A DNA stretch of 64,000 nucleotides from Dietzia sp032248695 (GCF_032248695.1 NZ_JAVHXC010000003.1:496001-560000), one strand, 5' to 3'. Positions 17,507-27,486 are shown, counted from the first letter of the stretch. The notes: a model not told the origin generated them from the sequence alone. Numbers and translations: made by a program.

Positions 17507-18451
17507 GTGAACAAGGACGTCAACGGAAAATCTCGGGGGACGGTTCAGGCGGTCCAGGAGAACGGCTCGCGGTCACCGCGCGTCAGCCTGGTCATCCCGA
17601 CGCTCAACGAGGCCGAGAACCTGACCTGCCTGCTGCCGACGATCGGGGGGATCGTCGACGAGCTGGTGATCGTGGACGGCAGGTCGACCGACGGGACGGT
17701 GGAGAAGGCGCTCGAACTGCGCCCCGACGCCGTGATCGTGCTCGAGGAGCGCGCCGGCAAGGGCTACGCGCTCCAGGCCGGATTCGCGGCGTGCACCGGC
17801 GACATCATCGTGATGATGGACGCCGACGGCTCGATGGCGCCGGCCGAGATCGAGACGTTCGTCTCCGCCCTCCAGGCGGGCGCGGACGTCGTCAAGGGAT
17901 CGAGGTTCCTCCAGGGAGGGGGCAGCGGAGACCTCACCGGTGTGCGGATGCTCGGCAACGCCGTGCTCACGCGGACGGTGCGGTGGACGTTCGGCGGCCG
18001 GTTCTCCGACCTCTGCTACGGCTACATGGCGTTCTGGCGCGACGTGCTGCCGTTCTTCGACGAGGAGGTCGGCGGGTTCGAGATCGAGACGTTCCTCAAC
18101 GTGCGCGCGCTCGCCGCGGGCCTGCGGGTCGTCGAGGTCGCCTCGTACGAGGAGCAGCGCCTCAACGGGGAGAGCAATCTCAGCGCCATCAAGGACGGGT
18201 GCCGGGTGCTGAGCACGATCGTCCGGGAGCGCCGGCGTGTCCGCCGGTACCGGGCGAGCCTGGGCCTGCACCGGCCCGACCTGCACAGCGGCACCCCGAT
18301 GCCGCACCCGGTGATCGCCCTGCGCGAGCACCGCAGCCCCACCGTGATCCCGGCGACCACGCTGACCAGTGCGTCGGCGTCCCCGGTCGCCGGGGTGGCC
18401 GTCGCGGCCGTCGTCACCGAGGGCAGCGCCCTCCGGGGAACCGGGCAATGA
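17507..18451 (+). CDS. Family 2 glycosyltransferase (dolichol-phosphate-mannose synthase-like)
   Basis: 314 residues, GTG start at 17507 with a strong AAGGGGGA ribosome site. GT2 fold: VSLVIPTLNEAENLTCLLP, IVDGRSTDGT, then the metal/nucleotide-binding DAD at 105-107 in MMDADGS, and the acceptor-side RFSDLCYGYMAFW. The last ~60 residues are low in conservation. No clear membrane segments, so probably a cytoplasmic enzyme transferring a sugar from a nucleotide donor to a lipid carrier or growing glycan. First gene of an eight-gene operon; its stop overlaps the next start (ATGA). Confidence 0.88.
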   Translation: MNKDVNGKSRGTVQAVQENGSRSPRVSLVIPTLNEAENLTCLLPTIGGIVDELVIVDGRSTDGTVEKALELRPDAVIVLEERAGKGYALQAGFAACTGDIIVMMDADGSMAPAEIETFVSALQAGADVVKGSRFLQGGGSGDLTGVRMLGNAVLTRTVRWTFGGRFSDLCYGYMAFWRDVLPFFDEEVGGFEIETFLNVRALAAGLRVVEVASYEEQRLNGESNLSAIKDGCRVLSTIVRERRRVRRYRASLGLHRPDLHSGTPMPHPVIALREHRSPTVIPATTLTSASASPVAGVAVAAVVTEGSALRGTGQ

Positions 18452-20637
18452 CCGGGGAGCGCGCCACGGTCATCGTGTGCGCGAACTCCTCGGATCGTTT
18501 CCCACAGCTCGTCTCGGCGGTCGAGTCCGTCCTCGGACAGACCCGGCCGCCGGCCGAGATCCTCGTGGTGATCGATCACAACCCGGAGCTCCGCGGCCGT
18601 GTCGCGCGCCGCTTCCCGGAGCTCGCCGTCCTCGAGAACATTGGTCCGCCCGGCCTCTCCGGGGCCCGGAACACCGGGACGGCCGCGGCCACCGGCGGGA
18701 TCGTCGTGTACCTCGACGACGACGCGGTGGCCGACCCCGGGTGGCTCGAGTCCCTGACCGGCCACTTCTCGCGTCCCGAGGTCCTCGGGGTCAGCGGGTA
18801 CGCGGAACCGCGGTGGGCGGCCGGTCGGCCGCGGTGGTGGCCGGACGAGTTCGACTGGGTGGTCGGCTGCAGCTACCGCGGGCTCCCGGAGTCCGTCGGC
18901 GAGGTGCGGAACCTGATGGGGTGCACCATGGCCCTGCGGCGCCACGTGGTGGAGGCCGCCGGCGGGTTCGACACGGCCCTGGGCCGGACGGGCACCGGCG
19001 CGGCCGGGTGCGAGGAGACGGAACTGTGCATCCGGGCCTCCGAGAGGTTCCCGCACGGGGTCTTCCTCCACGATCCCGGCGCGCGGGTGCGTCATCTCGT
19101 CCCCGCGACGAGGGGCACCCTGTCCTATTTCCGGTCGAGGTGCCTCGCCGAGGGCGTGTCCAAGCGGCTCGTCACCCGCCGCACCGGCGTGGGGACGGGA
19201 CTGTCCACGGAGGTCGCCTACGTCCGCCGCACCCTGCCCGCGGGGATCGTGCGGAACCTCGTGCAGGCGTGGCGGGGCGAACCGGCCGGCCTGGCCCGGG
19301 CGGCGACCATCGCCCTCGGGCTGGGCGCCACGGCGGTGGGTTACCTCACCGCCGGCGTCCCGGTGTCGCGGACGCCCGCGGCCGGGCCGGCGCCGACCGC
19401 GGACGCGGTCCCGCCGGTCCTGCCGCTGGTCGTCGACCTCGCCGACCCGCCACGGCCGCTCCCGGACGCGCCGGCGCAGGGCCCGTACGCCCGGGCCTGG
19501 TGTCTGATCCTCGAGGACGGCACCCCGGTCGAGGAACACGACATCGCGCTGGACGGCACCGAGACGACCACCGCGGACGTCCTCGCGCGCATCGGTGCCC
19601 CCGCCCTGGGGCCCGGGCTCGACAGCCCGCCGGCGTCGGCGTCGGCGTCGGCGCGCGGGCGCGACGACACGACGGTGGTGGTGGCCACCCGGGCCAGACC
19701 CGCCCGCCTCGCCGAATGCCTCGACTCGATCGCGGCGGGGACGGTCCTGCCCCGGACGGTGATCGTGGTGGACAACGCGCGCCCGGACGACCTCACCGAG
19801 AAGCTGGTCGCGGGCTACCGCATGGAGGGCGTCACCGTCGAGTACGTGCGGGAGGACCGTCCGGGACTGGCCCACGCCCACAACGCCGCCCTGCGGTGCG
19901 TCGGCACGGAGCTGGTGGTCTTCACCGACGACGACGTGTGGGTCCACGAGCGCTGGCTCGAGAACATCACCGACGTCTTCGACACCGACCCCGAGACCGT
20001 GTGCGCGACCGGGATGATCGCACCCCGGGAACTCGACACCCTCGCCCAGCAGTGGGTCGAGGCGCAGGGGGTCTACAGCAAGGGGCTCCGCCCACTGGTG
20101 TTCGACAACGCCGAGCACCGGGCGGACAACCCCATGTACCCCTACGCGGCGGGCACGTTCGGTTCCGGAGCCAACATGGCCTTCCGCACCGCCCACCTGC
20201 GGTCCATCGGAGGGTTCGACGGCGCGCTGGGGACGGGCACGGTGACCAAGGGCGGCGACGACCTCGCGGCGTTCTACGACGTCATCCGTCACGGCGGGCG
20301 CCTGACCTACGTGCCCTCCGCAATCGTGCTGCACCCGCACCACCGGGACTACGCGGCGCTGCGCCGCCAGGTGTACGGGTACGGGGCCGGCCTGGGCGCC
20401 CATCTCATGCGGTGCGTCCTCGACGAGCCCCGCGCGGTGGTGACGATGGTGCGCAACCACCGGGCCGCCGTGGCCCGGCTCTCGACCATCCTCCACCCGC
20501 CGCCGGCCCGGGGACTGCCCGCCTATCCGCGGGACCTGTCCCGCGCCCAGCGCAGCGGGCTCGCCACCGGCCCGGTCCGGTACCTGATCAGTCGCTACCG
20601 CACCCGCGGCGACGTCCGGGAACGGATCGCCGCATGA
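18448..20637 (+). CDS. Two-domain GT2 glycosyltransferase
   Basis: 729 residues from the ATG at 18448. Two complete GT2 domains lie in tandem. Domain 1 (about 5-260) has VIVCANSSDRF, GLSGARNTGTAAATGG and the LDDDA motif near residue 90. Domain 2 (about 405-660) has VVVATRARPARL, GLAHAHNAALR and the TDDDVWVHERWL motif near 490. The connecting segment (about 280-400) is Pro/Ala-rich with some hydrophobic character. Tandem GT2 enzymes often make alternating linkages of a repeating polymer; that role here is inference. Both starts and stops are coupled to neighbours by ATGA overlaps. Confidence 0.85.
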   Translation: MTGERATVIVCANSSDRFPQLVSAVESVLGQTRPPAEILVVIDHNPELRGRVARRFPELAVLENIGPPGLSGARNTGTAAATGGIVVYLDDDAVADPGWLESLTGHFSRPEVLGVSGYAEPRWAAGRPRWWPDEFDWVVGCSYRGLPESVGEVRNLMGCTMALRRHVVEAAGGFDTALGRTGTGAAGCEETELCIRASERFPHGVFLHDPGARVRHLVPATRGTLSYFRSRCLAEGVSKRLVTRRTGVGTGLSTEVAYVRRTLPAGIVRNLVQAWRGEPAGLARAATIALGLGATAVGYLTAGVPVSRTPAAGPAPTADAVPPVLPLVVDLADPPRPLPDAPAQGPYARAWCLILEDGTPVEEHDIALDGTETTTADVLARIGAPALGPGLDSPPASASASARGRDDTTVVVATRARPARLAECLDSIAAGTVLPRTVIVVDNARPDDLTEKLVAGYRMEGVTVEYVREDRPGLAHAHNAALRCVGTELVVFTDDDVWVHERWLENITDVFDTDPETVCATGMIAPRELDTLAQQWVEAQGVYSKGLRPLVFDNAEHRADNPMYPYAAGTFGSGANMAFRTAHLRSIGGFDGALGTGTVTKGGDDLAAFYDVIRHGGRLTYVPSAIVLHPHHRDYAALRRQVYGYGAGLGAHLMRCVLDEPRAVVTMVRNHRAAVARLSTILHPPPARGLPAYPRDLSRAQRSGLATGPVRYLISRYRTRGDVRERIAA

Positions 20638-21431
20638 AACACCTCATCCCGATCCTGCTGTACCACTCCGTCACCGGCACGCCCGCCCGTGGCCTCGAGA
20701 GGTTCACCGTCCGGCCCGATCAGTTCGCCGCACACCTGGACCACCTGATCGACGACGACCGCACGGTCCTACCGCTCGGGGAGATCGCCGAGCACCTCCG
20801 GTCCGGCACGCCCCTGCCTGAGGGCGCGGTGGCCGTGACCTTCGACGACGGACTGGCGGACTTCGCCGAGCACGCCTGGCCCGAACTGAGATCGCGGGGG
20901 ATGCCCTCCACGCTGTACGCGGTCGCCGGGTATCTCGGCGACCGCAGCCGGTGGCTGGACGGCCCGGCGGCCGAGAGTCCCATGCTCAGCGCGGGACAGC
21001 TGTCGGCGTTGGCGGACGGCGGTGTGGAGATCGGGGCCCACAGCATGACCCACCCACAGCTCGACCTCCTGCCCCGCGCCCGCGCGCAGCGGGAGATCGC
21101 GGACAGCAAGGACGCCCTCGAGCAGATCCTCGGACGGCCGGTGACCACCTTCGCCTACCCGCACGGGCACCACACCCGCGCGGTCAAGGACCTCGTCGTG
21201 GAGGCGGGGTACACCTCCGCCGCGGCGGTCCGGGACATGTTCAGCCACGACCGCGACGACGTGTTCGCCATCGCGCGGCTGACGATCACCGACGCGACCA
21301 CCAACGAGGACCTGGGCCGGCTCCTGCAGGGCAGGGGCGCCCGCCCCGCGCCCCGCCGGCAGCTGGTGCGGACGAGGCTGGGCCGGCAGGTCCGGCGTCT
21401 GCGTCAGACCCCGTCGAGGAGCGACCGATGA
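20634..21431 (+). CDS. Polysaccharide deacetylase family protein (carbohydrate esterase 4-like)
   Basis: 265 residues. NodB-homology motifs: ILLYHSVTG near the N-terminus, TFDDGLADF (catalytic Asp-Asp), HSMTHPQL (the metal-binding H-x3-H) and TFAYPHGHH. No signal peptide is visible, so a cytoplasmic or membrane-associated site is likely unless export is non-classical. It would remove N-acetyl groups from a hexosamine-containing polymer or lipid-linked precursor. The Arg-rich C-terminus (VRTRLGRQVRRLRQ) may bind anionic surfaces. Confidence 0.87.
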   Translation: MKHLIPILLYHSVTGTPARGLERFTVRPDQFAAHLDHLIDDDRTVLPLGEIAEHLRSGTPLPEGAVAVTFDDGLADFAEHAWPELRSRGMPSTLYAVAGYLGDRSRWLDGPAAESPMLSAGQLSALADGGVEIGAHSMTHPQLDLLPRARAQREIADSKDALEQILGRPVTTFAYPHGHHTRAVKDLVVEAGYTSAAAVRDMFSHDRDDVFAIARLTITDATTNEDLGRLLQGRGARPAPRRQLVRTRLGRQVRRLRQTPSRSDR

Positions 21432-22471
21432 GCATCCTCGAGGTGAGCTCCCCCGCGCCCAGGGACAGGTGGAACGAGCTCGTCGCACGGTCCGACCGGG
21501 CCCTGCCCGAGCACGTGCCCGAGTGGACGGACGCGATCTGCGCCTCGGGACGGTTCGGCGACGTGAGCCGCCACTACCGTTTCGACAGCGGCGCCGAGGC
21601 CGTCCTACCGCTGGTCGCCCGCCGGGGACTGACGGGGATCGGCGGGTGGGCCAACTCCTACCCGCCGGCCTGGGGCATCGGTGGGCCCGTGCACACGGGG
21701 CTGACGACGGACGAGGCGGTCGCGGTCGTGCAGGACCTCGGCGGGTTGGGTTTCCAGCGGGTGGGGCTGCGTCCCGACCCGCTGGAGGGTCCCCTGTGGG
21801 CCGCCGCCGCGCACCGGGCCGGGGTGGACACCATCGCCCGACGCGCACACGTCCTCGACCTCTCCGAGGGTGTCGACGCTGTGTGGGCGGCAACGTCCAA
21901 GTCGGCGCGGAGGAACGTGCGCCAGGCGAGGAAGGCCGGGGTGCGGATCGAGGTGGCCCGCGGCGGGCGACTGCTCGAGGAGTACTACGAGCTGTACCTG
22001 ACCTCCGTCGACCGGTGGGCCGAGTTCCAGCGCGAACCGCGGGCCCTCGCCCGGGCCCGGGCCCAGGCCCGCGATCCGCTGGGCAAGCTCCGGACCCTCG
22101 GGCAGGCCCTGGGGCAGCGGTTCCACGTCCTCCTGGCCTACGTCGACGACCAGCCGGCGGCGGGCGCGATCGTGGTGACGGGGCGTACCGCCCACTCGAT
22201 CCGCGCGGCGATGGACAAGTCGCGGATCGGCGACACCCAGGCCGCCGTCCTCGCCAACTGGACCGAGATCGAGGTCGCCGCGGGCGCGGGGTGTCGGACC
22301 CTGCACCTCGGTGAGTCGGGGCGGTCCCGGCAGTTGGCGTTCGCCAAGGAGAAGTGGGGCGCGCGCCCGTACGACTACGTCGAGCTCCGCATCGAGAGGC
22401 TCCCGTGGACACGAGTCGATTCCGCTCTGCGGACCGGCGTCAAACGAGCGATCGGATTCAGAGATGACTGA
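21428..22471 (+). CDS. FemAB/GNAT-like acyl or aminoacyl transferase
   Basis: 347 residues. The protein has the double-GNAT layout of FemAB-like (BioF2-like) proteins: an N-terminal lobe with HVPEWTDAICASG, then WAATSKSARRNVRQARKAGV, which is the lysine/arginine-rich helix characteristic of this family, and a C-terminal lobe with AGAIVVTGRTAHSIRAAMD and a closing KEKWGARPYDYVELR. In exopolysaccharide clusters such proteins are thought to add acyl or aminoacyl groups to lipid-linked sugars; the donor here is unknown. Starts at ATG 21428 overlapping the deacetylase stop. Confidence 0.75.
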   Translation: MSILEVSSPAPRDRWNELVARSDRALPEHVPEWTDAICASGRFGDVSRHYRFDSGAEAVLPLVARRGLTGIGGWANSYPPAWGIGGPVHTGLTTDEAVAVVQDLGGLGFQRVGLRPDPLEGPLWAAAAHRAGVDTIARRAHVLDLSEGVDAVWAATSKSARRNVRQARKAGVRIEVARGGRLLEEYYELYLTSVDRWAEFQREPRALARARAQARDPLGKLRTLGQALGQRFHVLLAYVDDQPAAGAIVVTGRTAHSIRAAMDKSRIGDTQAAVLANWTEIEVAAGAGCRTLHLGESGRSRQLAFAKEKWGARPYDYVELRIERLPWTRVDSALRTGVKRAIGFRDD

Positions 22472-23411
22472 CTCAGACATCAGCCGGCCCCGTCGGACCC
22501 TCGTGGCGACGGGGGCCGTCGTCGCGGCGCTGTCCGTGACCATCGCCTCGTGCACGGTCGACGTCCGGTTCGGGATGGAGCGGGCCGGGGCGGAGACCAC
22601 CACACTCACGCCGGCGGCCGCGACGACCGTGACCTCGACACCGGAGACCGGCGTGAGACACCTCCTCGCCGCGGAGATCGCCGAGGCCCCGCTCATCCTC
22701 GACGAGGACTTCAGCGGGTACGCGCTCGACACGAGCGTCTGGAACACGTGCCACTGGTGGGACGACGGAGGCTGCACGATCGCCTCCAACGACGAGCTCG
22801 AGTGGTACCTGCCGAGCCAGGTGGCGGTGCGGGACGGGGCACTGGAGCTCACCGCCGAACGCCGCGACGTCGTGGGCGCCGACGGGACGACCTTCCCGTA
22901 CACGTCGGGGATGGTCACCACGGGTCCCCCGGTCCACGACGGGCTGGCCAAGCTGGCGTTCACCTACGGCGCCGTCGAGGTCGAGTTCCGGGCGCCCCTC
23001 GGCGCCGGGCTGTGGCCCGCGATCTGGATGCTGCCCGCCAGCGAGAACTCGAAGCCGGAGATCGACATGTTCGAGGCCGTCGGCCAGCGGCCGGACCAGG
23101 TCAGCATGTTCTTCCACCCCAAGATCGACCCGGACCGCAACGTCTCGCACACCCGGGTGTATCTCCCCGAGGGTCAGACGTTGGCGGATCCCCACGTCGT
23201 CCGCCTCGAATGGTCGCCGGGGCTCATGGACTTCTACCTCGACGGTGAGAAGGTGTGGCAGGTCACCGGGGCGCAGGTGCCCGACGAGCCCATGTATCTC
23301 GTGATGAACCTCGCCGTGGGCGGCGTCTTCGGCGGCACCCCGGATCCGTCGGCCTTCCCCGCGACGTTCTCCATCGATCACGTCCGCATCTGGTCGGGAG
23401 GCACCCAGTGA
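22464..23411 (+). CDS. Glycoside hydrolase family 16 lipoprotein
   Basis: 315 residues. A signal sequence ends in a lipobox with Cys30 (TIASC), so the mature enzyme should be lipid-anchored outside the membrane. A Thr-rich spacer leads into the GH16 domain. The catalytic signature ExDxxE is seen as EIDMFEAVG (Glu199, Asp201, Glu204), with GLWPAIWMLP just before it and FSIDHVRIW at the C-terminal strand. GH16 enzymes cut or transglycosylate beta-1,3/1,4 glucans and galactans. Here it may trim, release or remodel the polymer made by the cluster. Overlaps the previous gene by eight bases. Confidence 0.9.
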   Translation: MTDSDISRPRRTLVATGAVVAALSVTIASCTVDVRFGMERAGAETTTLTPAAATTVTSTPETGVRHLLAAEIAEAPLILDEDFSGYALDTSVWNTCHWWDDGGCTIASNDELEWYLPSQVAVRDGALELTAERRDVVGADGTTFPYTSGMVTTGPPVHDGLAKLAFTYGAVEVEFRAPLGAGLWPAIWMLPASENSKPEIDMFEAVGQRPDQVSMFFHPKIDPDRNVSHTRVYLPEGQTLADPHVVRLEWSPGLMDFYLDGEKVWQVTGAQVPDEPMYLVMNLAVGGVFGGTPDPSAFPATFSIDHVRIWSGGTQ

Positions 23412-25711
23412 CCGGGATCGCCGTGCCCACCCGGCAGCGGTTCAGGACGGCGAACCCGCTGCACACGAACGCCAACGCGCTCATCCTGAGCACCGTCCTC
23501 ACCTCGGCGGCCGGGCTCGTGTTCTGGGCGCTCGCCGCGCGGTGGCTGCCGGCGGACTCCGTCGGACTCGGCACGGCGCTCGTCTCGGTCCTCACCCTGC
23601 TCGCCAACCTCGCCACCCTCGGGCTCCGCAACGGCGTGGTCCGGTTCCTCCCCTCCGCCGGGGCGTCGGCCCGGCGCCTGATCGCGGGGAGCTACGCCGC
23701 GTGCACCGCCGCGGCCGTCCTCCTGTCCGGTGTCTTCCTCCTCGGTCAGCCCCTCTGGTCCGCACAGCTCGGCTTCCTCCGGGACAACGTCTTCACCATC
23801 GGCGCGTTCACGGCCGCGACGGTGGTCTGGGTGCTGTTCGTCCTGCAGGACGACGTGCTGGTGGGACTGCGCAAGAGCGTCTGGGTCCCCGTGGAGAACC
23901 TCGCGTACGCGCTCGCCAAGATCGCCGTCCTGCCGGCCCTGGCGTTCACGGCGACGTGGGCGGTGCTCGCGGCGACCGTGCTCCCGGCGGTCCTCGCCGT
24001 CGCGGCGGTCAGCATCCTGCTGCTGCGGCTGTCGCACCCGTCCCGGCTGGGGTCCGGTGGGACCGGCAGGATCTCCGTGTCCCAGCTGGTCCGGTTCGCC
24101 GCGGCCGACCAGACCGCCTGGCTGATCTCCGCGTGCACCGCCCCGGTGCTCACGCTGATCGTGCTGGAGGTGCAGGGTCCCGAGGCGAGCGCCTACTTCT
24201 ACATGGCCAACATGATCGGCTACACGCTGTACCTGATCACGAGCAACATCGGCAGCGCGCTCATCGCCGAGTCCGTCCACGACCCGGGGCGCGCGGCGAC
24301 CCACACCCGTGCGGCCCTCGTGCACAGCCTCCGGCTGGTGCTGCCCCTGGCGGCGGCGGGAGTGGTCGCCGGTCCGCTGGCGCTCCGGATCTTCTTCGGG
24401 GAGGACTACGCCACCCACGCCGGCGGGGCGCTCCAGCTGATCATCCTGTCCGCGCTGCCGCAGACCATCATCGGGATCAGCATCAGCACCGCACGCGTCC
24501 GCCGGCAGATGTCGACGGTGGTGGTGACGTACGGCTTCCTCGCGGTCACCATCTGGGGCGGGAGCTGGGCGGCGCTGCAGTGGTGGGGTGTCACCGGCGT
24601 CGGGGCGACCATCCTCGTGGCGCACGTCCTGGCCGCCGTCGGGCTGGTCGTGACCGGTCGGGCGGGCCTCGGCGTGGGCGGCTCGGCCACCGGGACGCTC
24701 TGGTCCCTGGTCGCCCGGCTCTCCCTGGCGGCCCGGCACGGTGCCACCAGGCGCGACTCCGGTGGTCGCCTGCGCCCGGCGCTCGAGGCGTGCGGGCTGC
24801 CCGTCACGGCGGGGACCCGGGTGATGAAGAGCGATTCCGACACCCTCGTCGCCGCGGTCACCGCACCCGAGGGCGACTGTGTCCTCAAGATCTCGACGTC
24901 GGACGCGGCGGACCGGAATCTCGCACGCCACGTGCAGGTCGTCGAGGCGCTGCGGGGGATCGGCGACGACTCCTTCGCCGCACTGCTCCCACGGAGCCTC
25001 GATCAGACCACCGCCGACGGCCGGGCTGTGGTGCGCGAGACCCTGCTCCCGGGTCGCACCCGCGGGGACGACTCCACCCCCGCGGCCCTGGCCGCCATCG
25101 GTCGCCTCCACTCGGCGACCGCCCGGACGCGGACCGTGACCCCCCGGGTGCTGGCGAGCTGGCTCGATCCCGCCCTCCGGGTGCTCCGGGAGTCGGAGCA
25201 GGGGGCCCGCAACGCGCGTGCGACGCGCCACCTCGCGGACTACCTGGGTGCCGGCCTGCTCTACGCGGAGGTCACCGTGAGCTGGATCCACGGGGACTAC
25301 TGGCCCGGCAACGTGCTGGTGTCCGACTCGGCGCACGGCCCGCTGGTCACCGGGATCGTCGACTGGGAGAACGGTCTCGAACCGGGTATGCCCGATGTCG
25401 ACCTGGTGCACTGGTATCTGTCCACGAGGACCGACGATCTCGGGGCGGCGGTCTGCAGCCTGCTCGAGGACCCCTCCGCGGTGGAGCGGTCCCTCGACGC
25501 CGCCGGCGTGAGCCTGGCGAATGCGCACGTGGGGATCGAACGCATCGCGCTCCTCGTGTGGTTGTGGCACGTGGCCAACATGCTGTCGAGGTCGACGCGG
25601 AACGGGCCCGGGCGGATCTGGCACCTGCGCAACGTCCAGCCGGTGCTCAAGCGGTTCGAGTCGGATCCGTCGATGCTCGCGGGCGGTGGTCCCGGTGGTC
25701 ACACTCGATGA
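23408..25711 (+). CDS. Polysaccharide flippase (Wzx/MATE-like) fused to APH-like phosphotransferase domain
   Basis: 767 residues from the GTG at 23408 (GTGA overlap with the GH16 stop). Residues 1 to about 445 form about 12 membrane segments with the look of an oligosaccharide flippase (NPLHTNANALILSTVLTSAAG, RLIAGSYAA, FFGEDYATHAGGALQLII). From about 460 to 767 a soluble domain shows the aminoglycoside/choline-kinase-like catalytic loop VSWIHGDYWPGNVL (near 627) and GIVDWENG. The combination in one frame is clear, with no stop or gap between. The kinase-like domain might phosphorylate a lipid-linked sugar or sense a ligand. Confidence 0.82.
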   Translation: MTGIAVPTRQRFRTANPLHTNANALILSTVLTSAAGLVFWALAARWLPADSVGLGTALVSVLTLLANLATLGLRNGVVRFLPSAGASARRLIAGSYAACTAAAVLLSGVFLLGQPLWSAQLGFLRDNVFTIGAFTAATVVWVLFVLQDDVLVGLRKSVWVPVENLAYALAKIAVLPALAFTATWAVLAATVLPAVLAVAAVSILLLRLSHPSRLGSGGTGRISVSQLVRFAAADQTAWLISACTAPVLTLIVLEVQGPEASAYFYMANMIGYTLYLITSNIGSALIAESVHDPGRAATHTRAALVHSLRLVLPLAAAGVVAGPLALRIFFGEDYATHAGGALQLIILSALPQTIIGISISTARVRRQMSTVVVTYGFLAVTIWGGSWAALQWWGVTGVGATILVAHVLAAVGLVVTGRAGLGVGGSATGTLWSLVARLSLAARHGATRRDSGGRLRPALEACGLPVTAGTRVMKSDSDTLVAAVTAPEGDCVLKISTSDAADRNLARHVQVVEALRGIGDDSFAALLPRSLDQTTADGRAVVRETLLPGRTRGDDSTPAALAAIGRLHSATARTRTVTPRVLASWLDPALRVLRESEQGARNARATRHLADYLGAGLLYAEVTVSWIHGDYWPGNVLVSDSAHGPLVTGIVDWENGLEPGMPDVDLVHWYLSTRTDDLGAAVCSLLEDPSAVERSLDAAGVSLANAHVGIERIALLVWLWHVANMLSRSTRNGPGRIWHLRNVQPVLKRFESDPSMLAGGGPGGHTR

Positions 25712-27482
25712 GCGGCGGCGGACCGCCGCTCGACCGACGCCGCCCACGGCCGCGCAGGCGCCGCAGGTGACCCGGCAGGAACGGCCCCGGCGCGCCGCCC
25801 CGCTGCGCGCACTCCGGGGCCAGGCCGTGGCGTTGTGCTGCGTGGCGGCGGCGATCCTGATGTGGACGGTCGGGTTCGCGGGCGCCGACCCACGGCAGAT
25901 GGGCGCCCTCGGCCTGCTGACGTTCTTCAACACGGCGATCGTGGGCGCGATCCTCCTGCTGCTGGGCAGCGCCCTGGTGTGCGTCTACCAACGACGCCCG
26001 CAATGGGTCGTGGGCGTGCACCTCGTCACCTATCTCGCACTGGTGCACGGCACACCGGCGCTGATGTACGACAACGTCAGGTATGCGTGGTCCTACAAAC
26101 ACCTCGGGGTCGTCGACTTCATCCTGAGGACCGGCACCGTCGACACCGGCATCGACGTCAACCCGATCTACCACAACTGGCCGGGGGTCTTCGCGGGCAG
26201 CGCGTTGATCGCGGGATTCGGGGGAGAGGACACCGAGAGGACCCTGGCACTGTGGGCCCCTCTGGTCTTCAACCTGATCCTGCTCGTGGTGTTGAGGTAT
26301 CTCTTCCGCGGTCTGACGAGCCGCAGCGACGTGGTCGGGACGGCCCTGATCATCTACTTCACGATGACCTGGGTGGGGCAGGACTACTTCTCGCCGCAGG
26401 CCGTCGTCTACATCCTCTATATCGCGGTGGTCGGCCTGCTCCTCCGCGGCCAGTACTCCGGGTGGCTGCGGACCGCCTTGTTCGCCCTCCTCGTGGCCGC
26501 GATGGCGGTGAGTCACCAGATCACCCTGGTCATGCTCCTCATGGCGCTCACCGCACTGCTGGTCCTGCACCAGATCCGCGGATGGCACCTGCTGACCGTC
26601 GCCGTGGCGATCATCGGTGCCTGGGCCCTCACGTTCGCGGACGACTTCACCCTCACCAATCTCGCGGACCTGGTCTGGGGATTCGGGCAACCGCTCGCGA
26701 ACGCGGAGGAGACGTTCAGCAAGTCGGACGGCGCGACCGGATTGCAGAAACTCGTGGTGGTGGGGGACAGGTTCACGGTCGGTGTGGCGGCCGCCTTCGC
26801 GGTCTTCGGCGCGTGGCGCAGTCGACGGGACAGCTCGCTGAGCCGGCCCGCCCTGATCCTCATGCTCGCCCCGGTGGCCATCCTGGGGATGATGTCGTTC
26901 GGCGGCGAGGCCCTGCTCCGGGTCTTCCTCTTCGCCGCGCCGTTCATCGCGTTCCTCGCCGCGCAGGGGTGCGCGCCGCGTACCCGGGGCACCGACGTTG
27001 ACTACCGGCGGCTGTGCACGGTCGCCGCGGTGGTGGCGCTGGTCCTGCCGGGCTTCTTCCTCGGGTACTACGGCAAGGAGCGCCAGAGCTACTTCACCGC
27101 GGAGGAGGTGGGCGCCTTCGAATGGCTCGCGGAGAACGCCCCCGCCGGTTCCCTGCTCGTCGAGGGTGACACCAACTACCCGCGGCAGTTCCGCAACTAC
27201 GAGAAGTTCGACTACGTCGTGATCGCCCGCGAACCGGCGTCGGGGCGCATCGTCTCCCGCCCGGTGGCCAGGCTGGGGGAATGGCTCTCCGACGCCCGGT
27301 TCGTGGACGGGTACGTCGTGATCACCCGCTCCCAGAAGATCGGAATCGAGATGGACCACTCGATGCGTCCGGGATCGCTGGATCGAATCGAGGACGCACT
27401 GCGGTCGTCGCCGTTGTTCACCGTCGTGCACGAGTCGCGGGACGCGACCGTGTTCACGCTGTCCGAGCTCGGGAGAAGGTAG
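25695..27482 (+). CDS. Polytopic membrane protein of the polysaccharide cluster (polymerase or GT-C-like)
   Basis: About 595 residues if it starts at the GTG at 25695 (overlapping the previous stop); a GTG at 25767 is an alternative. About 12 hydrophobic segments are present, with a periplasmic-looking loop YHNWPGVFAGS and the sequence VGQDYFSPQAVVYIL, and a C-terminal soluble part of about 130 residues (from YYGKERQSYFTAEEVG). I do not recognise a named family with certainty. The layout resembles Wzy polymerases or GT-C membrane glycosyltransferases, and the operon context supports assembly of the exported glycan. Confidence 0.7.
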   Translation: MVTLDERRRTAARPTPPTAAQAPQVTRQERPRRAAPLRALRGQAVALCCVAAAILMWTVGFAGADPRQMGALGLLTFFNTAIVGAILLLLGSALVCVYQRRPQWVVGVHLVTYLALVHGTPALMYDNVRYAWSYKHLGVVDFILRTGTVDTGIDVNPIYHNWPGVFAGSALIAGFGGEDTERTLALWAPLVFNLILLVVLRYLFRGLTSRSDVVGTALIIYFTMTWVGQDYFSPQAVVYILYIAVVGLLLRGQYSGWLRTALFALLVAAMAVSHQITLVMLLMALTALLVLHQIRGWHLLTVAVAIIGAWALTFADDFTLTNLADLVWGFGQPLANAEETFSKSDGATGLQKLVVVGDRFTVGVAAAFAVFGAWRSRRDSSLSRPALILMLAPVAILGMMSFGGEALLRVFLFAAPFIAFLAAQGCAPRTRGTDVDYRRLCTVAAVVALVLPGFFLGYYGKERQSYFTAEEVGAFEWLAENAPAGSLLVEGDTNYPRQFRNYEKFDYVVIAREPASGRIVSRPVARLGEWLSDARFVDGYVVITRSQKIGIEMDHSMRPGSLDRIEDALRSSPLFTVVHESRDATVFTLSELGRR

Positions 27483-27486
27483 CCAC

